15,312 nt of DNA, taken from Sphingopyxis sp. (GTDB lineage: Bacteria; Pseudomonadota; Alphaproteobacteria; Sphingomonadales; Sphingomonadaceae). The notes beneath the pieces were generated by a model. That model saw nothing but the letters and a program-made list of their open reading frames with translations. It was not told the DNA's origin and did no database searches. Where the stretch lies: the NCBI GenBank assembly GCA_013911715.1, contig JACEST010000037.1:1-15312 (forward strand), given 5' to 3'. A program made the translations under genes and the position numbers. Below, in pieces: positions 1 through 5,879 of the stretch; the first letter of the stretch is position 1; each line of letters begins with the position of its first letter.

Positions 1-70
1 TCGTCCGACGCTGAGCATCGCGGGCGGCAGCGCCTATCCGCGCATCATTGATTTCGCCCGTTTCCGCGCC
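1..70 (+). other. Misoriented glyA fragment and fold-back junction
   Basis: Read on the plus strand from base 2, this stretch encodes RPTLSI followed by AGGSAYPRIIDFARFR. That is the part of serine hydroxymethyltransferase which should follow VERLAR of the minus-strand glyA. The gene therefore turns back on itself. The minus-strand copy is authentic down to about base 64, and bases 2 to about 63 are the next codons in the wrong orientation. The switch lies in the GC-rich string ccgcgcc (64-70), which fits both sides and looks like junction microhomology. The family match is from memory of GlyA sequences. I infer an inverted chimera made during amplification or assembly rather than a true rearrangement. 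Confidence 0.85.
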
Positions 71-594
71 AGCCGTTCAACCTGTTCGAAATCAATCAGA
101 TGGTCGTCGGCGTTGACACCATATTGAATGGCATTGAACCATTTGCCCGATTGCGCTGCTTTGGCCCCGTGGGTCAAATGGCCACCGGCATCGAGGCTCA
201 TCCCCAAGATCGTTGCGCCGGGCTTGGTCAGCGCCAGCATCACCGCGCCATTGGCCTGGGCACCCGAATGCGGCTGAACGTTGACGTACCCGCAATCGAA
301 TAGCGCCTTGGCGCGGTCGATCGCCAGCGTTTCGACGGCATCGGACGGCGCGCACCCCTGATAGTAACGCTTGCCCGGATAGCCTTCGGCATATTTGTTG
401 GTGAAGACCGAACCCTGCGCCTCCAGCACCGCTTTTGAGACGATATTTTCCGATGCGATCAGTTCTATCTGATATTGTTCGCGGTCCATTTCGCTGGCGA
501 TGGCCGCCGCAACAGCGGTGTCAGTAACGTTGACGCCGTCGGTGAAAAAGCCGGCTGCTCGGATGGCAGGGCGATCGAGCGTGGTGGTGTTCAT
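34..594 (-). CDS. glyA: Serine hydroxymethyltransferase, N-terminal part (interrupted)
   Basis: GlyA is a cytosolic PLP enzyme that interconverts serine plus tetrahydrofolate with glycine plus 5,10-methylene-tetrahydrofolate, the main source of one-carbon units. The frame starts at ATG 594 and shows the family N-terminus: IELIASENIVSKAVLEAQGS (substrate and PLP region), TNKYAEGYPGKRYYQGC, and NVQPHSGAQANGAVMLAL. Only about 177 authentic residues remain of a usual 430 or so. After VERLAR (near base 64) the frame runs into inverted sequence and stops at 34-36 with nine spurious residues, so the true gene continues outside the window. The PLP lysine region is missing here. The start overlaps the rpiB stop as ATGA (591-594), so the two genes are probably cotranscribed and translationally coupled. 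The short protein is an artefact of the contig end, not evidence of gene decay. Confidence 0.93.
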   Translation of the reverse strand: MNTTTLDRPAIRAAGFFTDGVNVTDTAVAAAIASEMDREQYQIELIASENIVSKAVLEAQGSVFTNKYAEGYPGKRYYQGCAPSDAVETLAIDRAKALFDCGYVNVQPHSGAQANGAVMLALTKPGATILGMSLDAGGHLTHGAKAAQSGKWFNAIQYGVNADDHLIDFEQVERLARKRAKSMMRG

Positions 595-1043
595 GCGGGC
601 GTCTCCACTGGCGGGGGATAAGTAAGTTTGCCGACGCGCCGCGCATGGCGGCCACCGGCAAAGGGAGCGGCGAGAAATGCTTCAACGCACGAACGCGCCA
701 TATCGCTGCCGATCAGCCGCGCGCCGAGCGCGATGACATTGGCGTCATTATGTTCGCGCGCAAGCCGGGCCGACAAGGGTTCGGACACGCGGGCGCAGCG
801 GCAAGCGGGGTTGCGGTTGACGGCGATTGAAATGCCGATACCCGATCCGCACAGCGCAATCCCGAATTCCGCATCACCGCGCGCGATATGCTCGGCCAGC
901 CGATAGCCATAATCGGGATAATCGACGCTGTCGGCACTGTCTGGCCCCAGATCGGCGACGTCATGCCCGCTGTCGCGCAGCCACGCGGTCAGTTCGGCTT
1001 TCAACGCAACGGCGGCATGGTCAGAGGCAATGGCAAGGCGCAT
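591..1043 (-). CDS. rpiB: Ribose-5-phosphate isomerase B
   Basis: This enzyme interconverts ribose 5-phosphate and ribulose 5-phosphate in the non-oxidative pentose phosphate pathway. The 150-residue product has the normal RpiB length and the RpiB/LacA/LacB fold signatures: ASDHAA near the N-terminus (D8, H9), CGSGIGISIAVNR with the catalytic-base cysteine at C65, and REHNDANVIALGARLIG with H98 and N102 in the active site. The ATG at 1043 is supported by GGAG at 1049-1052 five bases upstream. Its stop overlaps the glyA start in ATGA. An rpiB-glyA pairing is common in alphaproteobacteria and links pentose and one-carbon supply for nucleotide synthesis. The tail after about residue 140 (TYPPPVETPA) is low-complexity and probably unimportant. 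Confidence 0.95.
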   Translation of the reverse strand: MRLAIASDHAAVALKAELTAWLRDSGHDVADLGPDSADSVDYPDYGYRLAEHIARGDAEFGIALCGSGIGISIAVNRNPACRCARVSEPLSARLAREHNDANVIALGARLIGSDMARSCVEAFLAAPFAGGRHARRVGKLTYPPPVETPA

Positions 1044-1155
1044 GGTGGCTCCGGCGAAAGGCTACAAGAATCGCTTGCCGACGCTTTAGGCGAGCGCCTG
1101 TGAATTGGCCATAAGCGAAGGTGGCACTTTTGTTGCGGGGCGCTAAACCAGCGAA

Positions 1156-1326
1156 ATGACCGACACCATCCTTGCCATGCTGATGCTCGCCGGGTTCGCG
1201 CTGACCGGCGGAGCCGTCTTTGTGTATCGCCGCGGCGAGCGCAAACGCGCGCTGCTGATGCTGCTCGCCGCGCTCGCGATGTTTGCCAATGTCGCCATTT
1301 GGTTGGCGCCCTTGCCGCCTATTTAA
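1156..1326 (+). CDS. Small membrane protein, 56 aa, function unknown
   Basis: An ATG at 1156 opens a 56-codon frame ending at TAA 1324-1326. The product has two hydrophobic segments, about residues 4-23 (TILAMLMLAGFALTGGAVFV) and 33-50 (LLMLLAALAMFANVAIWL). They are joined by a very basic turn, YRRGERKR. That pattern suggests a two-pass inner-membrane hairpin with the Arg-rich loop in the cytoplasm. It is divergent from rpiB (112 bp between starts), and its last 8 bases overlap the 3' end of the converging hydrolase gene. I see no strong Shine-Dalgarno sequence. I believe similar small proteins occur in sphingomonads, but I know of no function. It could be a chance frame, although the membrane pattern and compact fit between neighbours argue for a gene. 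Confidence 0.65.
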   Translation: MTDTILAMLMLAGFALTGGAVFVYRRGERKRALLMLLAALAMFANVAIWLAPLPPI

Positions 1327-1975
1327 TCGGCGAATCAGGCGCGAGCCGCATGTCCAGATAATTGTCGAGCGACTTCATCAACTGTTCGAGCTCGAATTCG
1401 AAGAAATGGTTCGCGCGCGGAATCTCATCATGGTGGATGGTGATGCCGCGCTGGGTGCGCAATTTGTCGACCAGTTTCTGCACCGATGCCGGCGGGACAA
1501 TTTCGTCCTGCAGGCCCGCAACGATGATGCCCGACGAAGGGCAGGGCGCGAGGAAGCTGAAGTCATACATGTTGGCGGGCGGCGCCACCGACAGGAAACC
1601 GCGAATTTCTGGCCGCCGCATCAACAACTGCATACCAATCCACGCGCCAAAGCTGAAACCCGCGACCCATGTCGTCTGCGCCTCGGGATGGATTGATTGC
1701 ACCCAATCGAGCGCCGATGCGGCATCGCTAAGCTCGCCGACGCCATTGTCGAACACGCCCTGGCTGCGGCCGACGCCGCGAAAGTTGAAGCGTAGCACAG
1801 CAAAGCCGCGCGCGACAAAGCTTTTGTACATCGCTTGGGTGATGCGGTCGTTCATCGTGCCGCCGCCCTGCGGATGCGGGTGCAAGATCAGCGCGACAGG
1901 AGCGCGCGGACGCGGCGGCGGCGAAAAACGGCCTTCGATCCGGCCTTCAGGACCGGGAAAAATCACGTCGGGCAT
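1319..1975 (-). CDS. Alpha/beta hydrolase (COG2945-like)
   Basis: The 218-residue product has the alpha/beta hydrolase fold with a complete candidate triad. The nucleophile is Ser108 in GFSFG after a strand (TTWVAGFSFGAW), the acid is Asp157 in GLQDEIVPP, and the base is His190 in RANHFF. The oxyanion region is near LILHPHPQGGGTMND, where HPHP and GGG are typical of the COG2945 'predicted alpha/beta hydrolase' group. RFNFRGVGRSQG is the usual FRG motif of that group. There is no signal peptide, so it is probably a cytosolic esterase or peptidase-like enzyme of unknown substrate. It is transcribed alone from the divergent region at 1976-2111, and a good sigma-70-like promoter lies at 2046-2074. 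Its stop overlaps the end of the 56-aa gene on the other strand. Confidence 0.85.
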   Translation of the reverse strand: MPDVIFPGPEGRIEGRFSPPPRPRAPVALILHPHPQGGGTMNDRITQAMYKSFVARGFAVLRFNFRGVGRSQGVFDNGVGELSDAASALDWVQSIHPEAQTTWVAGFSFGAWIGMQLLMRRPEIRGFLSVAPPANMYDFSFLAPCPSSGIIVAGLQDEIVPPASVQKLVDKLRTQRGITIHHDEIPRANHFFEFELEQLMKSLDNYLDMRLAPDSPIK

Positions 1976-2045
1976 TGCTGACCTTCTCTTTTATGGGCTG
2001 CGAACCGGGTGCGCCAGCGGGGGCTGGCGAGGGCAGGGAGCGCGC

Positions 2046-2074
2046 TATATACGGATATGGTTGCAAAACGCAAC
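2046..2074 (-). promoter_or_regulatory. Sigma-70-like promoter for the hydrolase gene
   Basis: On the minus strand, TTGCGT (2074-2069) is followed after 17 bp by TATATA (2051-2046). This predicts a transcript starting near 2039 and a leader of about 65 nt before ATG 1975. The -35 element lies inside the inverted repeat at 2061-2093, so a protein bound there would block this promoter. Hexamer match and spacing are the only evidence. Confidence 0.5.
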
Positions 2075-2093
2075 TTTTGCGAATCGTTTGCAA
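2061..2093. promoter_or_regulatory. Inverted repeat, candidate operator in divergent region
   Basis: TTGCAAAACG (2061-2070) and CGTTTGCAA (2085-2093) form an inverted repeat that is perfect except for one extra A. Nested within it, GCAAAA (2063-2068) and TTTTGC (2075-2080) form a second dyad. The element lies between the divergent hydrolase and cysteine desulfurase genes, ends 18 bp before ATG 2112, and covers the -35 of the minus promoter. The A/T-rich string stands out in GC-rich DNA. It may be an operator controlling one or both genes. I cannot name the regulator. It does not resemble the TGA-N9-TCA box given for RirA. Confidence 0.5.
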
Positions 2094-2111
2094 CAAGGCG
2101 CATTATAACTG

Positions 2112-3203
2112 ATGTTTTACCTCGATTATCAAGCCACTACTCCGCTCGCGCCCGAAGCGCGCGCAGCGATGCTGCGCTGGCTGGCAGGGCCAGGAGAGGG
2201 TGACGGCTTTGCCAACCCGGCGAGCAATTACCGCGCCGGGCGCGCGGCCGCGGCGGCGGTCGAGGTGGCACGCGACCAGGTGGCGGCGCTGCTCCCCCCC
2301 GGCGGCCGCGTCTATTTCACCAGCGGCGCGACCGAGTCGATCAACTGGACGCTGTTCGCGGCGCAGCGCCATTATGGTGCGCCTACGGCGGGCACAGCGA
2401 TCGAACATGCCGCCGCGATCCAGTGCCTTGAACAAATGAACGGGATTTTGTGGCCCGTCGATGCATCTGGTATCGCGCAGCTTCCAAACAGCATGGCTCC
2501 CGGCATCATCGCTGCGTGTATGCTGGTGAACAACGAGATTGGGACGATCCAGCCGGTCGCTGCCTTCGCCGAAGCCGTCCATGCGGCGGGCGGCCTGCTG
2601 CTTTGCGACGCGGTACAGGGTTTCGGGCGGATGCCGATCCCCGCTGGCCCCGATTTCATCGCGGTGAGCGCGCACAAAATTCACGGACCCAAGGGTATCG
2701 GTGCACTGTGGATCAAGGACGGCGTCCATCTGCCACCTTTTCTCCTCGGCGGCGCACAGGAAGAAGGAATGCGTTCAGGCACCGTCTCGCCCGCACTTGT
2801 TGCCGGTTTCGGCGCGGCGGCAGCGCTCGCAGGGGAGCGGATGGAGGCGGATGCGGGGCATGTCGCGCATCTATGGGACATTGCCACTAACCGGCTGAGC
2901 GATTGGGCCATCAACGGCGAAACCGGGCCTGGCCAGCGCTATCGCGGCAATCTCAACCTCCGCCGCGACGGTATCAACGCCACCCGCCTGCTCTCCGATG
3001 CGCGCGACGTCGCCTTCTCGCTCGGCAGCGCGTGCGGCAGCGGTTCGGGCAGGGTCAGCCATGTGCTGCGCGCGATGGGGCTCAGCGAAGCCGAAGCGCG
3101 GTCGTCGATCCGGCTCGGCTGGGGGCGCTTTACGACCGAAGCGGAATTGACCGCCGCGCTCGATGCGCTCATCGAAGCCGCGCGATTGCAAGGGGCCGAA
3201 TGA
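2112..3203 (+). CDS. Cysteine desulfurase, NifS/IscS-type class V aminotransferase
   Basis: A PLP enzyme that takes sulfur from cysteine as an enzyme-bound persulfide and releases alanine, feeding Fe-S cluster or other thio-cofactor synthesis. The product (363 aa) begins MFYLDYQATTPLAPEAR, like NifS/IscS. It has TSGATESIN for PLP phosphate binding, H99 in IEHAA for ring stacking, D166 in CDAVQG, the PLP lysine K189 in SAHKIHGPKGIG, and RSGT at 221-224. C308 in GSACGSGSGRVSHVLRAMG is the persulfide cysteine. It is somewhat shorter than IscS (about 400). The stop overlaps the ferredoxin start as ATGA, so the two form an operon. No scaffold (IscU/SufU) or chaperone genes are nearby, so this is a stand-alone desulfurase rather than the core isc or suf locus. 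AAGG at 2095-2098 is the only Shine-Dalgarno candidate and is rather far upstream. Confidence 0.9.
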   Translation: MFYLDYQATTPLAPEARAAMLRWLAGPGEGDGFANPASNYRAGRAAAAAVEVARDQVAALLPPGGRVYFTSGATESINWTLFAAQRHYGAPTAGTAIEHAAAIQCLEQMNGILWPVDASGIAQLPNSMAPGIIAACMLVNNEIGTIQPVAAFAEAVHAAGGLLLCDAVQGFGRMPIPAGPDFIAVSAHKIHGPKGIGALWIKDGVHLPPFLLGGAQEEGMRSGTVSPALVAGFGAAAALAGERMEADAGHVAHLWDIATNRLSDWAINGETGPGQRYRGNLNLRRDGINATRLLSDARDVAFSLGSACGSGSGRVSHVLRAMGLSEAEARSSIRLGWGRFTTEAELTAALDALIEAARLQGAE

Positions 3204-3541
3204 CAATGGTGCGCGTGACCTTGATCCATGCTGATGGCGAAAGCCGGACCGAGGCCCACGCCGCGCCGGGCACACGGCTGCTCGAACTGGCGCAAGCGCA
3301 CCTGCTGCCGCTCGAGGGCACATGCGAAGGGCAGATGGCCTGTTCGACTTGTCATGTCATTGTATCAAAAGACGATTTTGACAAACTTCCGCGCGCGAGC
3401 GAGATGGAAGAGGACATGCTCGATCTTGCCGCAGGCGCACGCCGGACGAGCCGCTTGGCGTGTCAGATCATATTGGATGAAACGCTCGACGGCCTGGTCG
3501 TGCACATCCCGGCCGAAAGCCGCAATATGCAGGGGCGTTAG
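3200..3541 (+). CDS. 2Fe-2S ferredoxin, adrenodoxin type
   Basis: A small soluble electron carrier of 113 residues. The four cluster ligands follow the adrenodoxin/ISC-ferredoxin spacing: C42-x5-C48-x2-C51 (TCEGQMACSTCHV) and C88 in RLACQI. The conserved segment DFDKLPRASEMEEDMLDLA, with acidic residues used for partner docking, lies between them. The start at 3200 overlaps the desulfurase stop (ATGA); a second in-frame ATG at 3206 is possible and would remove two residues. Coupling to a cysteine desulfurase suggests it supplies electrons for Fe-S assembly, as Fdx does with IscS, or serves a related monooxygenase. That role is inference from context. The gene ends 18 bp before the -35 of the ffs promoter. 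Confidence 0.93.
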   Translation: MTMVRVTLIHADGESRTEAHAAPGTRLLELAQAHLLPLEGTCEGQMACSTCHVIVSKDDFDKLPRASEMEEDMLDLAAGARRTSRLACQIILDETLDGLVVHIPAESRNMQGR

Positions 3542-3558
3542 GGCGAAAGCGCCAATCC

Positions 3559-3587
3559 TTGCATTTCGGGCCCGCCCCCGCCATATG
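3559..3587 (+). promoter_or_regulatory. Promoter of the SRP RNA gene
   Basis: TTGCAT (3559-3564) and CATATG (3582-3587) are separated by exactly 17 bp. Transcription would start about 7 nt later, at 3594, which is where the pairing of the SRP RNA ends independently begins. This agreement supports both calls. The promoter begins 18 bp after the ferredoxin stop. Confidence 0.6.
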
Positions 3588-3593
3588 CGCGGC

Positions 3594-3683
3594 GGGAGTC
3601 GGGCGGACGTGGCTTTCGCCAACCCGGTCAGGTCCGGAAGGAAGCAGCCGTAACGAATTTCGCTGCGGGTCGTTCCGGCTCCC
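3594..3683 (+). ncRNA. ffs: Signal recognition particle RNA (4.5S, small bacterial type)
   Basis: The RNA part of the SRP, which binds Ffh and targets nascent membrane proteins to FtsY and the translocon. The diagnostic domain IV apical hairpin is present as GGTCAGGTCCGGAAGGAAGC followed by agcc (from 3626), with the GGAA tetraloop and the asymmetric and symmetric internal loops that bind the Ffh M domain. The ends pair: gggagtcgg (3594-3602) with ccggctccc (3675-3683), allowing one G-U. The length of about 90 nt fits the small bacterial class. The exact ends are set by pairing and could be off by several bases. It lies between ferredoxin and dnaX. Confidence 0.92.
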
Positions 3684-3713
3684 ACCCTTTCCACTATCGC
3701 AATCAAGCCGCGC

Positions 3714-3727
3714 GGGTCTAAAGACCC
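3714..3727 (+). promoter_or_regulatory. Hairpin just upstream of the dnaX start
   Basis: GGGTCT-AA-AGACCC is a perfect 6-bp inverted repeat ending 5 bases before ATG 3733, where a Shine-Dalgarno sequence would be expected and none is seen. It can form a GGGTC/GACCC stem with a TAAA loop. It is not followed by a T run, so a terminator for ffs is unlikely. It may tune dnaX translation or be chance. Confidence 0.35.
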
Positions 3728-3732
3728 AAACT

Positions 3733-5394
3733 ATGAGCGATTCCGCCGACGATGAAATGCCCATGATGGGGCTGGGGCTTGATGAGTCCCCGGCAGCACC
3801 GCCTGCGGCTGCAACAGGCGCCGCGTATCGCGTCCTTGCGCGCAAATATCGCCCGCAAACCTTTGCCGAACTGATCGGGCAGGATGCGATGGTGACCACG
3901 CTTGGCAACGCCATCGCGCGCGACCGTCTCGCCCATGCCTTCCTGATGACCGGGGTGCGCGGGGTCGGCAAAACCTCGACCGCGCGGCTGATCGCCAAGG
4001 CGCTCAACTGCATCGGGCCGGACGGGCAGGGCGGGCCAACGATTGATCCGTGCGGCGTTTGCGAGCCGTGCCGTGCGATTGCCGAAGGGCGGCACATCGA
4101 CGTCATCGAAATGGACGCCGCGTCGAACACCGGCGTCGATGATGTTCGCGAAATTATCGAGGCGGTGCGCTATGCCGCCGTGTCGGCGCGCTACAAAATC
4201 TATATCGTCGACGAAGTGCATATGCTGTCGAAAAACGCGTTCAACGCGCTGCTCAAGACGCTCGAAGAACCACCGCCGCACGTCAAATTCCTGTTCGCGA
4301 CGACAGAGGTGCAAAAGGTGCCGGTGACGGTCCTGTCACGCTGTCAGCGCTTCGACCTGCGCCGCATCACGCCGGCGATGCTGTTCGATCATTTCGCCGC
4401 TATCCTGACCAAGGAAGGCGTCGAGGCCGAGCCGCCTGCCATCTGGCTGATCGCCAACGCCGCCGAAGGATCGGTGCGCGACGGGTTGTCGATCCTCGAT
4501 CAGGCGATTTCGCACGCTGACCTCGACGGCGGCGGGAAAGTCACGGCCAGCCAGGTGCGCGCGATGCTGGGCTTGTCTGACCGGTCGGGTATTTTCAATC
4601 TGCTCGGCGCGGTGCTTGCCGGGGATGCGGGCGCAGCGATCGATCTCGCGCGCCAGCATTATGCCCTGGGCATCGAACCCATCGCGCTGGTGCGCGGGAT
4701 GATGGATCTCGTGCATGCCGTGACGCTGGCGAAGGTTGCGCGCCACGACGACACAGCGCTGCCCGAAGAGGATCGCGCGCGCATGACCGACTGGTCGGCG
4801 CGGCTGGCGCACGGCCAGCTCCACCGGCTGTGGCAGCTGCTGACGCGCGGGCATGACGAGGTGTTGCGCTCCAACACGCCGCTCGACCATCTCGAAATGT
4901 TGCTGCTGCGCATCGTCCACGCCGCCACAATGCCCGATCCGGGCGAGCTGGCGAAAATGTTCGCGGGCGGGGTTCCGGCTGCTACGCCAGCGATTGCCGC
5001 GCCTGCGCCGCCGGTCGCCGATGCGCCGCGCGATGCCGCCGCCTTATATGCGCTGATTGAGGGTGCGCAGCGTCACCGTATCGCTGTCCTGTTCCACGAC
5101 CATGCTCGCATCATTGCGCTGGAAGGAGAATTGCTCACCCTCGCGCGCACACCTGGCATTGACGATAGCGTCGCGCGCGAAATTGCTGATGCCCTGGGTG
5201 CGGCCACCGGCCAGCGCTGGCGCGTCGCGTTCGGCGATGGTGAGGGCGCACCCAGCCTCGGTGAAGCATCTGCCGCTGCTAGCCGCGACAGCGACGCCGC
5301 CATCCGCGAATTGCCCGTGGTCAAAGCCGCACTCGCGGCCTTTCCCGCCGCGCGCATCCTCCCCCCCGAAGAAGAAAGCAGGAAAGCATCATGA
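3733..5394 (+). CDS. dnaX: DNA polymerase III subunit gamma/tau
   Basis: The clamp-loader ATPase of the replisome, which loads the beta clamp and, as tau, tethers polymerase and DnaB helicase. From ATG 3733 the product is 553 aa. It has the DnaX start VLARKYRPQTFAELIGQD, Walker A GVRGVGKT (74-81), four zinc-site cysteines (C93, C107, C110, C113 in DPCGVCEPC), Walker B with DEVH (160-163), the SRC arginine-finger motif (202-204), and sensor 2 in AEGSVRDGLSILDQAI. A longer frame reaching upstream would run through ffs, so 3733 is preferred. I see no A-rich slippery site like that of E. coli, so a separate gamma product is not suggested. A C7 run (5361-5367) lies nine codons before the stop. The stop overlaps the next gene (ATGA), matching the widespread dnaX-ybaB pairing. 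Confidence 0.94.
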   Translation: MSDSADDEMPMMGLGLDESPAAPPAAATGAAYRVLARKYRPQTFAELIGQDAMVTTLGNAIARDRLAHAFLMTGVRGVGKTSTARLIAKALNCIGPDGQGGPTIDPCGVCEPCRAIAEGRHIDVIEMDAASNTGVDDVREIIEAVRYAAVSARYKIYIVDEVHMLSKNAFNALLKTLEEPPPHVKFLFATTEVQKVPVTVLSRCQRFDLRRITPAMLFDHFAAILTKEGVEAEPPAIWLIANAAEGSVRDGLSILDQAISHADLDGGGKVTASQVRAMLGLSDRSGIFNLLGAVLAGDAGAAIDLARQHYALGIEPIALVRGMMDLVHAVTLAKVARHDDTALPEEDRARMTDWSARLAHGQLHRLWQLLTRGHDEVLRSNTPLDHLEMLLLRIVHAATMPDPGELAKMFAGGVPAATPAIAAPAPPVADAPRDAAALYALIEGAQRHRIAVLFHDHARIIALEGELLTLARTPGIDDSVAREIADALGAATGQRWRVAFGDGEGAPSLGEASAAASRDSDAAIRELPVVKAALAAFPAARILPPEEESRKAS

Positions 5395-5726
5395 ATTCGT
5401 TCGAGGATATGATGAAAGCGGCGCAGCAAGCCGCCGCCAATGTCCAGGCACAAATGGCCGAGGCGCAGGCCAAGCTCGACAATGTCGAGGTTGAAGGCGT
5501 CTCGGGCGGCGGCCTCGTCCGCATCCGCGCGTCGGCCAAGGGCCGCATCATCGCCATCGCTATCGACGACAGCCTGATGGTGCCCGCCGACAAACAGATG
5601 CTTGAAGACCTGCTCGCCGCCGCGTTCAACGATGCGCGCGAAAAGGCCGACGCGGCGAGCAATGAGGAATTGTCAAAGGCGACTTCGGGTCTGCAATTGC
5701 CGCCGGGATTCAAACTGCCATTTTGA
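5391..5726 (+). CDS. YbaB/EbfC family nucleoid-associated protein
   Basis: A small dimeric DNA-binding protein of the YbaB/EbfC family, proposed to shape the nucleoid and act with recombination or replication factors. The 111-aa product has the family layout. An amphipathic N-terminal helix (residues 1-30, rich in Gln and Ala) leads to EGVSGGGLVRIRASAKGRI, a beta segment ending in DDSLMVPADKQMLEDLLAAAFNDA, and the C-terminal LPPGFKLPF. The start is coupled to dnaX by ATGA with AGGA about 8 bases upstream. In many bacteria recR follows. Here it does not, and lon follows instead behind a hairpin. Confidence 0.93.
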   Translation: MNSFEDMMKAAQQAAANVQAQMAEAQAKLDNVEVEGVSGGGLVRIRASAKGRIIAIAIDDSLMVPADKQMLEDLLAAAFNDAREKADAASNEELSKATSGLQLPPGFKLPF

Positions 5727-5734
5727 GAATTCCG

Positions 5735-5754
5735 TCGCCCCTGCCCAGGGGCGA
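5735..5754 (+). terminator. GC-rich hairpin after ybaB, possible terminator
   Basis: TCGCCCCTG-CC-CAGGGGCGA is a perfect 9-bp inverted repeat starting 9 bases after the ybaB stop. The tight loop suggests a 7-bp stem in practice. No T run follows, so it is either a weak intrinsic terminator, a 3'-end stabiliser, or aided by Rho. Its position at the end of the dnaX operon favours a role in 3'-end formation. Confidence 0.5.
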
Positions 5755-5790
5755 TGGCATAGTCTTTGACAGCTCGCGCTCAGGCACAGG

Positions 5791-5819
5791 TTGAAGCGAA
5801 GCAATTATACGCCATATTA
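5791..5819 (+). promoter_or_regulatory. Candidate heat-shock (RpoH) promoter of lon
   Basis: TTGAAG (5791-5796) and CCATATTA (5812-5819) resemble the sigma-32 consensus CTTGAA and CCCCATtTa with a spacing of about 15 bp. The context fits, because lon is a classic heat-shock gene. A sigma-70 reading (TTGAAG, 16 bp, CATATT) is also possible. The leader to the TTG start would be about 55 nt. Confidence 0.45.
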
Positions 5820-5868
5820 GCGTCAACCCGATATACCGCGCGCGGCGCCAAACCAACGCCGCCCGCCC

Positions 5869-5873
5869 AGGAG
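5869..5873 (+). promoter_or_regulatory. Ribosome binding site deciding the lon start
   Basis: AGGAG lies 6 bases before TTG 5880. It supports a TTG start there rather than at the further-upstream in-frame TTG (5766), which has no such site and would precede the likely promoter. Confidence 0.75.
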
Positions 5874-5879
5874 CGTGAC

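Noticed and set aside
3559..3732. Longer N-terminus for DnaX starting at 3559
   Set aside because: It would translate through the SRP RNA gene. The sequence before 3733 has no DnaX similarity, and the family N-terminal region follows ATG 3733.
3690..3732. GGGTCT/AGACCC hairpin as the ffs terminator
   Set aside because: No T-rich tract follows and it is about 30 bases past the end of the SRP RNA pairing. I keep it only as a possible translation-control hairpin.
5361..5367. C7 run near the end of dnaX as a phase-variable or frameshift site
   Set aside because: Only nine codons remain after it, the frame is intact, and a similar C7 occurs in the cysteine desulfurase gene. GC-rich homopolymers of this size are expected here.
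5766..5879. Longer N-terminus for Lon starting at TTG 5766
   Set aside because: It has no Shine-Dalgarno and the residues are unlike Lon. AGGAG before TTG 5880 and the normal LonA N-terminus support the shorter form.
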